64,000 bases of DNA from Caenorhabditis elegans (Eukaryota; Nematoda; Chromadorea; Rhabditida; Rhabditidae): the NCBI RefSeq assembly GCF_000002985.6, contig NC_003283.11:3906001-3970000 (forward strand), given 5' to 3'. The notes under the pieces are model-generated. The model made no database searches, had not been told where the DNA came from, and was given only the letters and a program-made list of their open reading frames with translations. This document shows, in pieces, positions 33,127 through 44,065 of the stretch. Position 1 is the first letter of the stretch; each line of letters begins with the position of its first letter. A program made the translations under genes and the position numbers.

Positions 33127-35184
33127 ATGATTTTCGTTTTGCTTCTGACCACATTTCTTGCTGTTTTAATAATCAGGCAATATCAAAAAGCCCGAAAACT
33201 CCCACCAGGACCTGTTTCTCTTCCACTAATCGGGAATATTCATCAATTGGTGTACCATATTTGGAATGAGAAGGGAGTTGTACCAGCTTTTGATTTATTT
33301 AGAAAAGTAAGTATTATAGTAATAAATTTTGGTGAAAAGTTAATAAATTTACAGAAATATGGAGACGTTTTCACTATCTGGCTTGGTCCGATACCTCATG
33401 TGAGTATTTGCAACTATGAAACATCACAGGAAGTTTTTGTGAAAAATGGAAACAAATACAAAGATCGCTTTCTCCCTCCTGTTTATCTTCATGTCAGTAG
33501 TAAGTACCAAACTAGTATTTATTTTTTGCAAAACAATTTTTCAGATAATCTTGGGTTATTCACCGCAAATGGGCCAGTGTGTGCCGAGATGAGAAAATTC
33601 ACGTTGTTGGCGTTTAGAAATATGGGAGTTGGGAGAGATTTAATGGAGCAGCGGATTTTGGATGAGCTGAACACGAGGTATTTATGGGGATTTGAACTGT
33701 TTTTGGTACAAAAAAAATTTTGCCGAACCTTCCGGAGAATTTTCAAATACCGTGAGAAATTTTTGAACTCTCAATTTCCAGTTCAAAACTTTGAAAAAAG
33801 TGTTTCGAGTTTTAGAAGATTCTCGTAAAAGTTAAAAAAAAACATTTCACTTCCATCTTTTTCAAATATTAATTTCCTCCGAACATTTTTTATTTCCCGC
33901 CAAAAATTTTTATCAATAAATTTGAATTTGCCGCATAAGGTTTTTTTTTACAAAACTTGAATTCTCCGCTTTTCTCTGAAATTTTAAATTCCTCACCAAA
34001 ATTTTTTCAAAAAATTTGAATTTTTACTGACCGCCGTAAAGCGAAAATTTGTAGCACTAGTTTCGATACCAATTCCAACAAATTTTTTTTCCAGATGTGC
34101 CGAAATTGATGCAGATGCTGTGAATGGAAAAACAATCGTTCACACTACAGAATTTTTCGATCTGACCGTCGGAAGTGTTATCAATTCTCTGCTCGTCGGA
34201 AAACGTTTCGAGGCCGAAGATAAGGATGATTTTCTAGAAATCAAGAGACTCATGGCAGAAGCCGCCGATTTATTCACAATGTTTGATTTAGTAGTTCCGG
34301 TTTGGTTTTTGAAATCATTCTTTCCGTCGAGGTTTGAAAGAGTAGTAGCAATTTTCGAGAAGGCTTTGAACTATTTATCTCGAGAAGCATTGGCGCGTTA
34401 TGAGAAATTAAAAACAGGAGAATATTCTGTAAATGCAGAGGATCCCCAAGACTTTGTAGAAGCTTATTTGGCAAAGATGGAGCAGGAGAGGCTTCGTGAC
34501 AGTGATACACCATATACTATGGAATGTTTGAAATTTGTGATTGGAGATCTCTGGTTAGCTGGTCAAGATACCACTTCAACGACTTTGGTCGCAGGATTCA
34601 ATCATCTTGTTAAAAATCCAGAAATTGTTAGAAAATGCAGGGAGGAAATTCTGAGGATCACAGAAAACGGGTCACGTCCACTTCAGCTAAAAGACAGAGC
34701 TGAATCTCATTACCTCAACGCTACAATTGCGGAAATCCAACGCCACGCTTCAATTTTAAATGTTAACTTTTGGAGGCTTGTTCATGAGCCGACAACTGTA
34801 CAGGGACATCCAGTGGACTCAGGTTCAGTGATTTGTGCTCAACTTGGAGCTCTTCATGTAAACGATGATTTATTCAAAAATCCCGACAAGTTCTACCCGG
34901 AAAGATTTATTGAAAACGAGCAACTTTTAAGTCAAATAATACCTTTTGGAATTGGAAAACGATCGTGTGTTGGAGAAAATATTGCAAAATCAGAGCTATA
35001 CTTGGTAAGAAATGAAGTTTTGAAAAATGTAGAATAATACATTTATTCTCAGATGATTGGAAATCTTATCCTGCGATATGACATTAAGCCACATGGTTCT
35101 GAACCTTCAACAGAAGATAAACTTCCGTATAGCGCTGGAAAAACTCCTGATAAATCTGTGAAATTGGAATTTGTTAAATTATAA
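33127..35184 (+). CDS. cyp-35B: Cytochrome P450, CYP35B-type, 499 aa, 5 exons; helix-C Trp replaced by Cys
   Basis: Second P450 of the tandem array. Exons: 33127-33306, 33355-33499, 33545-33677, 34095-35004, 35053-35184. It has a hydrophobic N-terminal anchor, KLPPGPVSLPLIGN hinge, helix I LWLAGQDTTSTT, EIQR, FYPERF and heme loop FGIGKRSCVG (Cys at about 444). In the helix-C WxxxR motif the codon is TGT, giving CAEMRK where all the paralogues have Trp. This Trp normally contacts a heme propionate, so activity may be altered. Intron 3 (33678-34094) is enlarged and AT-rich. Exon lengths 180/145/133/910/132 are identical in the next two genes. From remembered gene order it may be cyp-35B1; the number is uncertain. 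Confidence 0.85.
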
Positions 35185-36214
35185 AAATATTTGCTTGTAC
35201 AAGTTTTTTTTGTAAATAATAAAACATATTCTGGCAACTCCCATTTTTTATACGTTTCCAAGCTTGAAAGTTTGGAAGTTTAAAAAAAACCTGAAGCAAG
35301 TTTTAACATGTTTCCATTTTTCAAAAAAAACCACGAGAAAGCCTAAAAAGCTTTAAAAAAGTGTGATTTGCATTTTGTTTTTTTTCGAAAATTTGTCCTG
35401 TTAAACAGCTTAAAGGTGAAGTAGCAAATATGGTAAAATTGTTAAAAATCACTCTTATGGGGCAAAAATGTAACATTTTGAACATTTTTTTTCGTATAAT
35501 TTTTATTGAGAGTGAAAAAGTGACAATTATGTTTTTGACACTTTTTGTGAAAAATATAGCACTGTCGCTGTGTGCATATTGATCTGCGATATCCAAACAA
35601 AAATTGCAAAAACTAAGTAGCTACCACTTTTAAAACAAAATTTTAAAAATCTATAAAAATCTGCATTTAATACGCGTTTGGAATGTTCAGTTGTAATAAT
35701 CTGGTTTCTGGTTTTTCTGAAATTCTAAATATTTTGGTTTTTAGTAAAACAGAAAAATATTTAAGATCTCAATAATTTCGGAAGCTAAAAAATTGAAGAA
35801 AAAACAAGTATGAATCAAATATAGAAGTAGAAGCTAGAGTTCAGACAACTTCACAACATTGGAAGAAAAATTACAAAAAATCATATTTTGTGCTGGATCC
35901 GCCTACTTTCATATCTGATAACACTCAATTTTGCACAATGTAGTTTAGAAAATTTATTAGAGACCACGATTTGTCACATAATTTCATGACTTTTCATTTT
36001 TCCAAAACACACTATTTTTCTCAAAGCCTCACAATTCACTATTTTAGTCAACTCATCATAAAAATCAATGGAACACGTTTTTTGTCGACGATGCGAAAGC
36101 GTGCTTTGTAGACAAATAACAAAATCAAATTGATAACAAATTCGTATTTTCTAGTTTTTTGACTTCCTATATTACGGGTGAAGAAAATGGGAAAATGAAA
36201 TCGATCCAGCAATT
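35185..36214. other. Intergenic with a TTAA foldback element and GATA sites
   Basis: Holds the foldback at 35410-35643. Downstream, TGATAAC occurs near 35917 and again near 36129, the latter about 85 bases before the next ATG. No gene seen. Confidence 0.5.
35410..35643. mobile_element. TTAA-flanked foldback (MITE), 234 bp
   Basis: Left end TTAAAGGTGAAGTAGC and right end, reversed, TTAAAAGTGGTAGCT with TTAA at both borders. Same family as 15299-15732, with a shorter interior and no coding capacity. Confidence 0.72.
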
Positions 36215-38457
36215 ATGATTGTTATTCTACTTCTCACAACCTTGATTGCGTTTCTGGTAGCTAGACAATATCAGAAAGCGAAAAAACTTCCACCAGGGCC
36301 AGTATCTCTTCCACTTATTGGAAATATTCCTCAATTGGTTTACTATATTTGGAGAGAAAAAGGAGTTGTGCCAGCGTTTGATCTATTCAGACAGGTAAAT
36401 GCCCACAATTTACTGAGGAAAAACTAGTAATTTAGATTTATGGAGATGTTTTCACTATTTGGCTTGGCCCGATCCCTCATGTCAGCATCTGCGATTATGA
36501 TACGTCGCAGGAAGTTTTCGTGAAGAATGGGAGCAGGCTTATAGATCGGTTCCTCCCGCCTGTTTTCTTACATTTAAGCAGTGAGTTTAGACATATTGCG
36601 AGGGCTTCTATATAGGCGCCAAAACGGTTGCCTGCTTGGCCTCTAGGCAACACCCGCCGGCCTCGCGCCTTTTGTTAAAGCATAATTTGTTTTATTTATT
36701 ACCGTACTTGATTTTCATCAAATTTATTGAAAAGAGAAAATTATAGAAAGAGGCGAGAGATCAGGCGAATTACAGGCAGGCCATGAAGCCGCACAATAGA
36801 AGCTCATAAAAAATTATTTGAGTTTTTTTTTTCAGATAATCTTGGTTTGGTTAGTGCAAATGGCGAAGTGTGGGCTGAAATGCGAAGATTCACGTTGTTA
36901 GCATTCAGAAATATTGGGGTTGGGAGAGATTCGATGGAGGAGAGAATTTTGGAAGAATTGGATGCAAGGTAATTTTTGTTAGAGTCTCAATATACCAAAT
37001 AAAACTGAACATCAAAAGCTAGTTGACATTTTTGAGTTCTTCGGCTAAACTATATATTTTTGTTTTTTTTTTCAATTTGAAACTTAATTTACCACATTTT
37101 CAGGCATGATGAAAATTTGATAAGACGTAAGAAATTTGCAGAAACTCTAAAAAGACCTTTACGTTGACAATTTAATAATAATTTGAATTTTGTTCAGGAA
37201 AATTAGTAAAGCCGAAAAAATCATGCGGAAATTCAAAAATTATTTAGAACTTTGTATCTATTTTCGTTGGAAATAGATTTTTAGAAAATTCGAAAAGGGG
37301 CAACAAACCCACAGCCTTTAACACCACAAGTGATTAAAAAATGATTTAAATTAATAATTATTCAATTTAAGATGCGAGGAAATTGATGCTGATGCTGTAA
37401 ATGGGAAAACCGTTGTTCAAACTTCCGATTTCTTTGACCTTGCCGTTGGTAGTATTATCAACAACACTCTGATTGGAAAGCGTTTCAACGCACATAACAA
37501 AGATGAATTCATGAAATTGAAAAAGATGATGGACTCGGCTTCAGACTTATTCACTATTTTCGATTTAACCGCTCCGGTTTGGATGCTGAAGATATTAGTC
37601 CCAAAGAGATGTGAAAGGATTCTGGGAGTTCAGGAAGAAATTCTCAATTTCGTATCCCGAGAAGCTAACGAACGTTATGAGCAGCTGAAAAGTGGAGAGT
37701 ATACTGTGAACGCTGAGAATCCGCATGATTTCGTTGAAGCTTACTTTGCAAAGATGGAGGAAGAGAAACGGCACGGAGGACCTACGCCGTACACAATGAA
37801 ATGTTTGAAACATGTTATCGGAGATCTGTGGCTAGCTGGACAAGATACTACAACAACGACATTGGTTTCAGGATTCAATCAACTTGTTAACCATCCAGAA
37901 GTTATCAGAAAATGCAGAGAAGAAATTCTGAGAATCACGGAAAATGGCTCACGTCCACTTCAGCTAAAAGACAGAGCTGAATCTCATTACCTCAACGCTA
38001 CAATTACTGAAATTCAACGCCACGCTTCAATTTTAAACGTCAACTTTTGGAGACTGATAAATGAGCCCACAAATGTAAAAGGATACGAGATTGATTCGGG
38101 AACAGTCATGACAGCCCAACTTGGAGCCCTCCACGTAAACAACGATATTTTCAAAAACGCCGACAAGTTCTATCCGGAGAGATTCATTGAAAATGGAAAA
38201 CTTTTGAATCAAGTTATCCCGTTTGGAATCGGAAAACGATCTTGCGTTGGGGAGAATCTCGCAAGATCAGAATTGTATTTAGTAAGTTGGGAAGTTTGGA
38301 TATGCAAAATAAAATGTATTTTCAGCTGACTGGAAACCTATTGCTCCGGTATAATATCAGACCACATGGATCGTTACCTTCAACAGCTGACCAGTTGCCA
38401 TATAGTGCCGGAAAAATGCCCGATAAAAATGTTCATTTAGAGTTTGTTAAATTGTAA
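36215..38457 (+). CDS. cyp-35B: Cytochrome P450, CYP35B-type, 499 aa, 5 exons
   Basis: Third tandem P450, all motifs intact. Exons: 36215-36394, 36436-36580, 36836-36968, 37372-38281, 38326-38457. Features: N-terminal anchor IVILLLTTLIAFLVA, hinge KLPPGPVSLPLIGN, helix C WAEMRR, helix I LWLAGQDTTTTT, EIQR, FYPERF and heme loop FGIGKRSCVG. Several blocks are nearly identical at the DNA level to the preceding gene, for example around 37940-38000 versus 34660-34720, which suggests recent duplication or gene conversion. Intron 2 carries a GC-rich repeat and intron 3 is about 400 bases long. It may be cyp-35B2 by remembered gene order. Confidence 0.88.
36601..36803. repeat. GC-rich foldback fragment in P450 intron 2
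   Basis: Starts AGGGCTTCTAT and ends ATAGAAGCT in inverted orientation, with CGCCGGCCTCGCGCC and GGCAGGCC units inside. It is related in composition to 7160-7512 and 21595-21836. Confidence 0.55.
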
Positions 38458-39352
38458 TCTTTAATGATAATTTATGGGATCTGTATTTCTCTTTCTGTCA
38501 ATAAAAATTGAAAATGATTTTTACATTCTCAATATTTTCTAAATCATGTTTCGTGAAGCTGAAGAGTAAAATTCGACATTTAGAAGGTTTCGTTAGAAAA
38601 ATGAAAAGTGTAGTGCCAGAGGGGACTTTATCTAAAACAGGCCTGAAGGTTCGACCCGCGTTACAGTTCCAGTCTAAAGTAATAACACTAATTCAAAATA
38701 ATATATACGAAAAAAAAACACTTGAATATTATTTGATTTTTAAAGATTTTCAATTTTGAAATTATCAAATTTCCTTGAATTTGGGAATTTTTGAAGAAGT
38801 TTCAGATGCAGGTTTGAAATCCTAGAATGTGCAAGTATGAAAACTGAAACAAAATGTATTTATACGACTTTTTTGGTCACTGCCAAACTTATAATCGGTC
38901 AAAACTATGTTTGCACAAATTTCTAACATTAAAAATAAACGATTTTAATTTTTTTTTGAAAATTATGCCTGTATACATTTCAGCATTATAAGAGCGTTTT
39001 TAAGCGATTCCCTACTGATGATACTGTAGCATTCTAAAATTATTGTAGCTTAATAGCTATCTAATTTGTAAAATTAAATTTAAAAAAATAAATTTGAAGT
39101 GGATCTATTAGAACCTTCATACAATATTTCCTACTCTTTTAAATTTGAAATTTTTCGAGTCAGTGCTAGTGATAGATAGAATACATCCATTCCGTAGTTA
39201 TCTACGCTTTCCTCTTGGAATCAACACATCAAAACTCAAAGTACGCCTTTATTAAAGAACCGTGCTTTGTAGTTTTAAATTACTTGCTTCCATTGTTTGT
39301 AGCCTTTCCTTATAAAAGATAGCAGGTTCTGTTTAACTATCTCAATTTCAAA
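38458..39352. other. Intergenic between P450 genes
   Basis: A repeat-like segment around 38600-38680 (AGTGTAGTGCCAGAGGGG) resembles a common C. elegans dispersed element. CCTTATAAAAGATAGC near 39309-39324 is a TATA box with an adjacent GATA core, about 30-45 bases before the next ATG. Confidence 0.5.
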
Positions 39353-41044
39353 ATGATTATTTTGATCTTCATCACTACCTTATTAACTTTTCTGATAGTC
39401 AGACAAAACCAACTATCCAAAAAACTCCCACCGGGTCCCATAGCTTTTCCCATAATCGGAAATATTCCTCAAGTGGCTTATTATGTCTGGAAGACGGAGG
39501 GAATGGTGCCAGCACTTGATTTATTTAGAAAGGTAATTTATTTTTTGATTGGAGTTCTTAGTCTATAATTTGTTAGACTTATGGAAATGTATTTACAATT
39601 TGGCTCGGCCCAATCCCTCATGTGAGCATTTGTGATTATGAAACGTCGCAAGAAGTTTTTGTGAAAAATGGAAACAAGTTCAAAGACCGCCTTTTGCCGC
39701 CAATTTTTATTCATGTCAGTGGTATGAACTTTTTTTCTTCACTCAACAAATTAAAAGTTACATGTTTTTCCAGAAAATCTAGGATTGCTCACTGCAAATG
39801 GAGATTCGTGGGCAGAAATGAGAGGGTTCACATTATTGGCGTTCAGAAATATGGGTGTTGGTAAGGATTTGATGGAGAAGAGAATTTTGGATGAGCTGAA
39901 TGCAAGGTAAGATTGAATGAATTATATTTTTTAGGTTGTGGTTTTTCCAGATGTGCTGAAATTGATGCGGATGCTGTAAATGGAAAGACAATTGTAAAGA
40001 TTTCTGATTTCTTTGACCTAACTGTTGGCAGTGTTATCAATAGCACCTTGGTTGGAAAACGATTTGAAGCACATAACAAGGACGAATTTCTCCATCTCAA
40101 AAAAATAATTCATGTCTCATCTGATATTTTTACAACATTTGATATGACAGTGCCAGTTTGGGTGTTGAAGACGTTCTTCCCGGGACGGTTTGCTAGAAGT
40201 GTGGAAATTCAAGAGGAGGTTCTTAAGTATGTATCTCGCGAAGCTTCAAAACGCTATGACAAGATGAAACTAGGAGAATACACTCCTAGTTCAGAAGATC
40301 CCCAGGATTTTGTTGAAGCTTTCCTGGCAAAGATAGATCAGGAAGAACAAACTGGAGGTCCTACACACTTTACGATGAGGTGTTTGAATCAGGTTATTGC
40401 GGATCTTTGGCTAGCTGGACAGGATACTACCGCGACAACTTTGGTCTCTGGTTTCAATCAACTTGTTAACAATCCGGAGGTTATGCGCAAGTGTCGTGAG
40501 GAGATTATGAAGATTACAGAAAACGGTTATCGTCCACTTCAGTTGAAAGACAGAGCTGAAACTCATTACCTAAATGCAACGATTGCTGAAATTCAACGTC
40601 ACGCTTCAATTTTGAATGTCAACTTTTGGAGGCTTGTTCATGAGCCGACAATTGTGAATGGTTATGAAATTGACGCCGGAGCAGTTATCACCTCCCAACT
40701 TGGAGCTCTCCATGTAAATAACGATATCTTCAAGGATCCCTCCAAGTTCTATCCGGAGAGATTTATTGAAAACGGGAAACTTCTTAATCAAATAATCCCA
40801 TTTGGAATTGGAAAACGATCATGCGTCGGTGAGAATATCGCCAGATCTGAATTGTATTTAGTAAGAATTCTTATAATAGTTTATTAATCTTAATTAACTC
40901 GAATAATTTCAGATGATTGGAAACTTATTGCTCCGATATGACATCAAACCCCATGGCTCGTTACCTTCCTTAGATGACAAGCTGCCTTATAGTGTCGGAA
41001 AAATGCCCGATAAAACTGTTGAATTAGAGTTTGTTAAGTTGTAA
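39353..41044 (+). CDS. cyp-35B: Cytochrome P450, CYP35B-type, 499 aa, 5 exons
   Basis: Fourth and most compact tandem P450; all introns are short. Exons: 39353-39532, 39577-39721, 39774-39906, 39951-40860, 40913-41044. Features: anchor IILIFITTLLTFLIV, hinge KLPPGPIAFPIIGN, helix C WAEMRG, helix I LWLAGQDTTATT, EIQR, FYPERF and heme loop FGIGKRSCVG. It ends ELEFVKL like its neighbours. No lesion is seen. It may be cyp-35B3 by remembered gene order. As an ER monooxygenase it needs NADPH-P450 reductase, which is not encoded here. Confidence 0.89.
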
Positions 41045-41364
41045 TCATTTTTTTAGTACTGGTAATCAAACTTCAAAATAAAATTTGTTATTCCTAGTGT
41101 AATTTGATTTTTCCAATTTTCAAAAATTCATATAAAATTTAGAACAATTTTTTGAATTTTTACGATGTGGTACCACGGGCGTATATTAGAGCAATTTCTC
41201 CACTGGCGCTGCTCAACTTCAAAAAATATATAAGTTTCCTCGATTTCCAATTAATTTTATTTTATGCGACTTTCGTTTTTGATCCCGCATCTTCACCTGT
41301 TGCTCTATTGCGTGTCTAGCAATTTCTCAGCAATTAGTTATTTTCAATTCAGCTTATACATATA
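41045..41364. other. Intergenic
   Basis: AT-rich, with no gene or repeat identified. Confidence 0.4.
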
Positions 41365-42952
41365 ATGAACATTTCGCTTTCGAATTTCGAATATCTTCCC
41401 GATGTACTCATTTTTTCGTCAGAGGCATGGTTGACTCTTTTGATGTTATTATCATATCTAACTCTTCCATTTCATATATAGGTGCACAAAATTAGGCAAG
41501 GGGAAGAGGTTTGCGTGACAACAGTTTTCATAAATTACTGGAATGTTTTGAGAACTTTCGGAAAAATAGCCAAAATATAAGCATTTCTCAACAAAATAAA
41601 TTCGACCTTAAAGGTCGGGAGAAAAGTTCTAAAATCTCTGAATGAGCACAACAAAAATTTCATCTCAGTCAAACTTTCAGAGTTTCCCGCTAATAGTAAA
41701 TCAATTTCACAAAATGGTAAAAATCGCTTACTTTGCTTTTTTCATGTTGATTATGTTGGTGGTGGTAATGTGCTTGCTTCTTCTTTTTGGTACTCTTCTC
41801 AAGCAAAAATTTGCCTTACAACAACTTTTTACAGCTTGGTACGTACAACTTTTTTTTGGGATTTTTGAACCTCTTCTTTACAGGGTCATAATTATTTTTG
41901 GTATCGCTATAATATTACACATTCTGGTCTATTTTGTAACACTGCAGGTGTTTCATGTTTTATTATTCCTGCTAGCCATTCAAAACTTCTTGCGATTTTT
42001 TGTTTCATTGAGATTATTGTTTCTGCAGACCTCAATTCAAAAATATGTTAAGCGTATTTATATATTTTTCATTTTGAAAGACTTTGTTAGTTTTTTAATT
42101 TCGAAATTTGATAATAAGTTGCCTCAAAATGTTTGGCATGCCGGTCAGATTTTATACTTGGTAAGTGGATTGGATTGGGGATATTACTTGTGGGTTTGAA
42201 AGGTTGTGTAGCGTATGTGAGTTTTTCAACATAAATGGCAAAATACAGTCCCATTATACAAAATCCAACTGTGAAAATGTATATAATTTTTTTTCTATTT
42301 TTTTAAAATTAATGTTAAAATTTTGCAAAAAAAAAGAAGGGGCTGAAAGATTTTTGAATTCCCGCGCTTAATTTTCCGCCATGCTGACTGGGATTTTTCA
42401 TTTTTTCTTTGTTTAAGCATCAGACATAGTAATGCGCCAACAATAAATTGTCTTCAGCTTACGCGCCAATCAAACTTCACTAAAAATCTAATTTATAGGT
42501 AACATTGCTCATATTAAATTTACTACTTCCCATGATGTCTCCACTGATCTACACCCCAATAATTGTGAAAACAAAAATAAATAACACCGATATGTATTCG
42601 CAGCACCATGCTCATATTCATAAATATGTTTTCTGGCAAAATGTTTCGGTATTTTCGTTTAAAACGGTAGTAAACCCATTTGCAAAGACTGGATTAAATG
42701 TTCAAAAAATTTTGGATTCAGATCTCCTTGCCATATATATTTCAAGATCTCGACTTTGTCCAAATTATAGGAAGAGTATATATATACGATTGTTTCACAA
42801 CACCACTAATAATTCAGCTGTCATATTTATGGTGCAATCGACACTTTTTGTTCACCAATTTCCACTTCAAGACGTTTGTCAAAGTGTTGCTTGGTAAAGC
42901 TGAAAGTTCTGTTCACCCGATTTCAGCACCAATAGTGTTTTCTATAACGTAA
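41365..42952 (+). pseudogene. SRZ-family chemoreceptor with one nonsense codon
   Basis: Seven-transmembrane receptor of nematode class SRZ. Exons: 41365-41508, 41681-41838, 41884-42160, 42499-42666, 42722-42952; together 326 codons, the usual SRZ length. Family hallmarks: PFHI-x-VHK at the end of TM1, FPLIVNQFHKMVKIAYF, FHVLLFLLAIQNFLRFF, MSPLIYTPIIVKTK, HKYVFWQNVSVFSFK and, at the C-terminus, TTPLIIQLSYLWCNR. The only lesion found is TAG at 41479-41481, in the place of the conserved Tyr of the PF-x-I-Y-V motif. All splice sites are canonical and the rest of the frame is open. It is therefore a very recent pseudogene, a strain-specific null or a sequence error. Confidence 0.8.
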
Positions 42953-43033
42953 TAGCAGTTTTGAAAAATTATTGTTATTGTAGATAATATTACACTTCAC
43001 TTTTGTTCATTTTCCCACCGAATTCTCTAACTA

Positions 43034-43737
43034 GGGAACCGTCAGAAGGTGCCCATTGGAATTGCATATGAGACCTATGCCATTCGATAGCCCATGTCTT
43101 AAAACGGTTACTCGTGAATTTTTAGCTGCGAATCTCCAGAACCAAGCTCACGGCGAGCTCTCTAAGATCCTGAAATAGCACTGTAACGAAGCATTGAAGG
43201 GCCAATTTTCGAAATTAACTTTGGCAGCCCATATCTCCGCGGATAAATTTTTTACAGAAAAGTCATCAACTAATAAGTTGTTGATCTATTTGTAAAGAAC
43301 AAATTTGTAGTTGAAAGTTTTTATCAAAAAAAATTGTTGTTTCAGATAGAATCGCGTGAAGTGCGGTAGCTGTTGTTTATAGTTTAATACTGCTATTGCT
43401 TTTCTAATGATTTTATCTGAAACAAAAATTTTTTGGTGAAAACTTTCAACTACAAACTTGTTCTTTACAAAAAGATGAGCAACTTATCAGTTGATGACTT
43501 TTCTGTAAAAAAATTATCCACGGAGATATGAGCAATCAAAATGAATTAGGTAGATTGCTTCTTTTGATCGTTACAGTGCTTTGTTACAGTGCTATTTTAG
43601 GATCTTTGAGAGCTCACTGTGAGCTTGGTTCTGGAGATTCGCAGCTAAAAATTCACGAGTAACCGTTTTAAGACATGGGCTATCGAATGGCATAGGTCTT
43701 ATATGCAAGTCCACTGGGCACCTTCTGACGGTTCCCT
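43034..43737. repeat. Long palindromic foldback, about 700 bp, TA-flanked
   Basis: GGGAACCGTCAGAAGGTGCC at the left is mirrored at the right end by GGCACCTTCTGACGGTTCCC. The arms are about 310 bp each around a loop of about 70 bp. TA adjoins each end. There is no coding capacity, so it is probably a non-autonomous Tc1/mariner-type element. Arm sequence such as CTGCGAATCTCCAGAACCAA is highly similar in both halves. Confidence 0.8.
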
Positions 43738-44065
43738 AGTAAGATCAAAATGAACGAAGATAACGGGAGTAAAAAAAAAATTACTCTAAATTCTTTTTGA
43801 CTTTTTAAAATTGTTTTAAAAAGCAAAAACTGAAAACAATCTAAAAATCTTAATTGAAAGTGACATTTATTTAGAATCACAAGGAATTTTTCTTCCGATT
43901 ATCAAAAGACAAGTTCCTATTTGTTTTTGTCTGTAATTTGAAATAGAGGCGAGTACGGTGATGATTAACTGATAAGAACCACGAAAAGTCCGCCTTATTT
44001 TTTCATTTATTGTTCAAAAGTTTAAAAGAAAATTCTGTTTCACTTTCCGAACAAGTTACCAGGAA
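43738..44065. promoter_or_regulatory. Upstream region of the + strand CYP33C gene, with ACTGATAAGA
   Basis: ACTGATAAGA at 43968-43977 lies about 90 bases before the ATG and is identical to the site before the first CYP35 gene. It matches the intestinal GATA-factor consensus. Confidence 0.6.

Noticed and set aside
30396-41044. An operon of four P450 genes
   Set aside because: Gaps are 700-1000 bases, far more than the roughly 100 bases typical of nematode operons, and each gene has its own upstream TATA or GATA motifs.
41642-42199. A separate 185-residue membrane protein
   Set aside because: It is the read-through of SRZ exons 2 and 3 with a 45-base in-frame intron between them.
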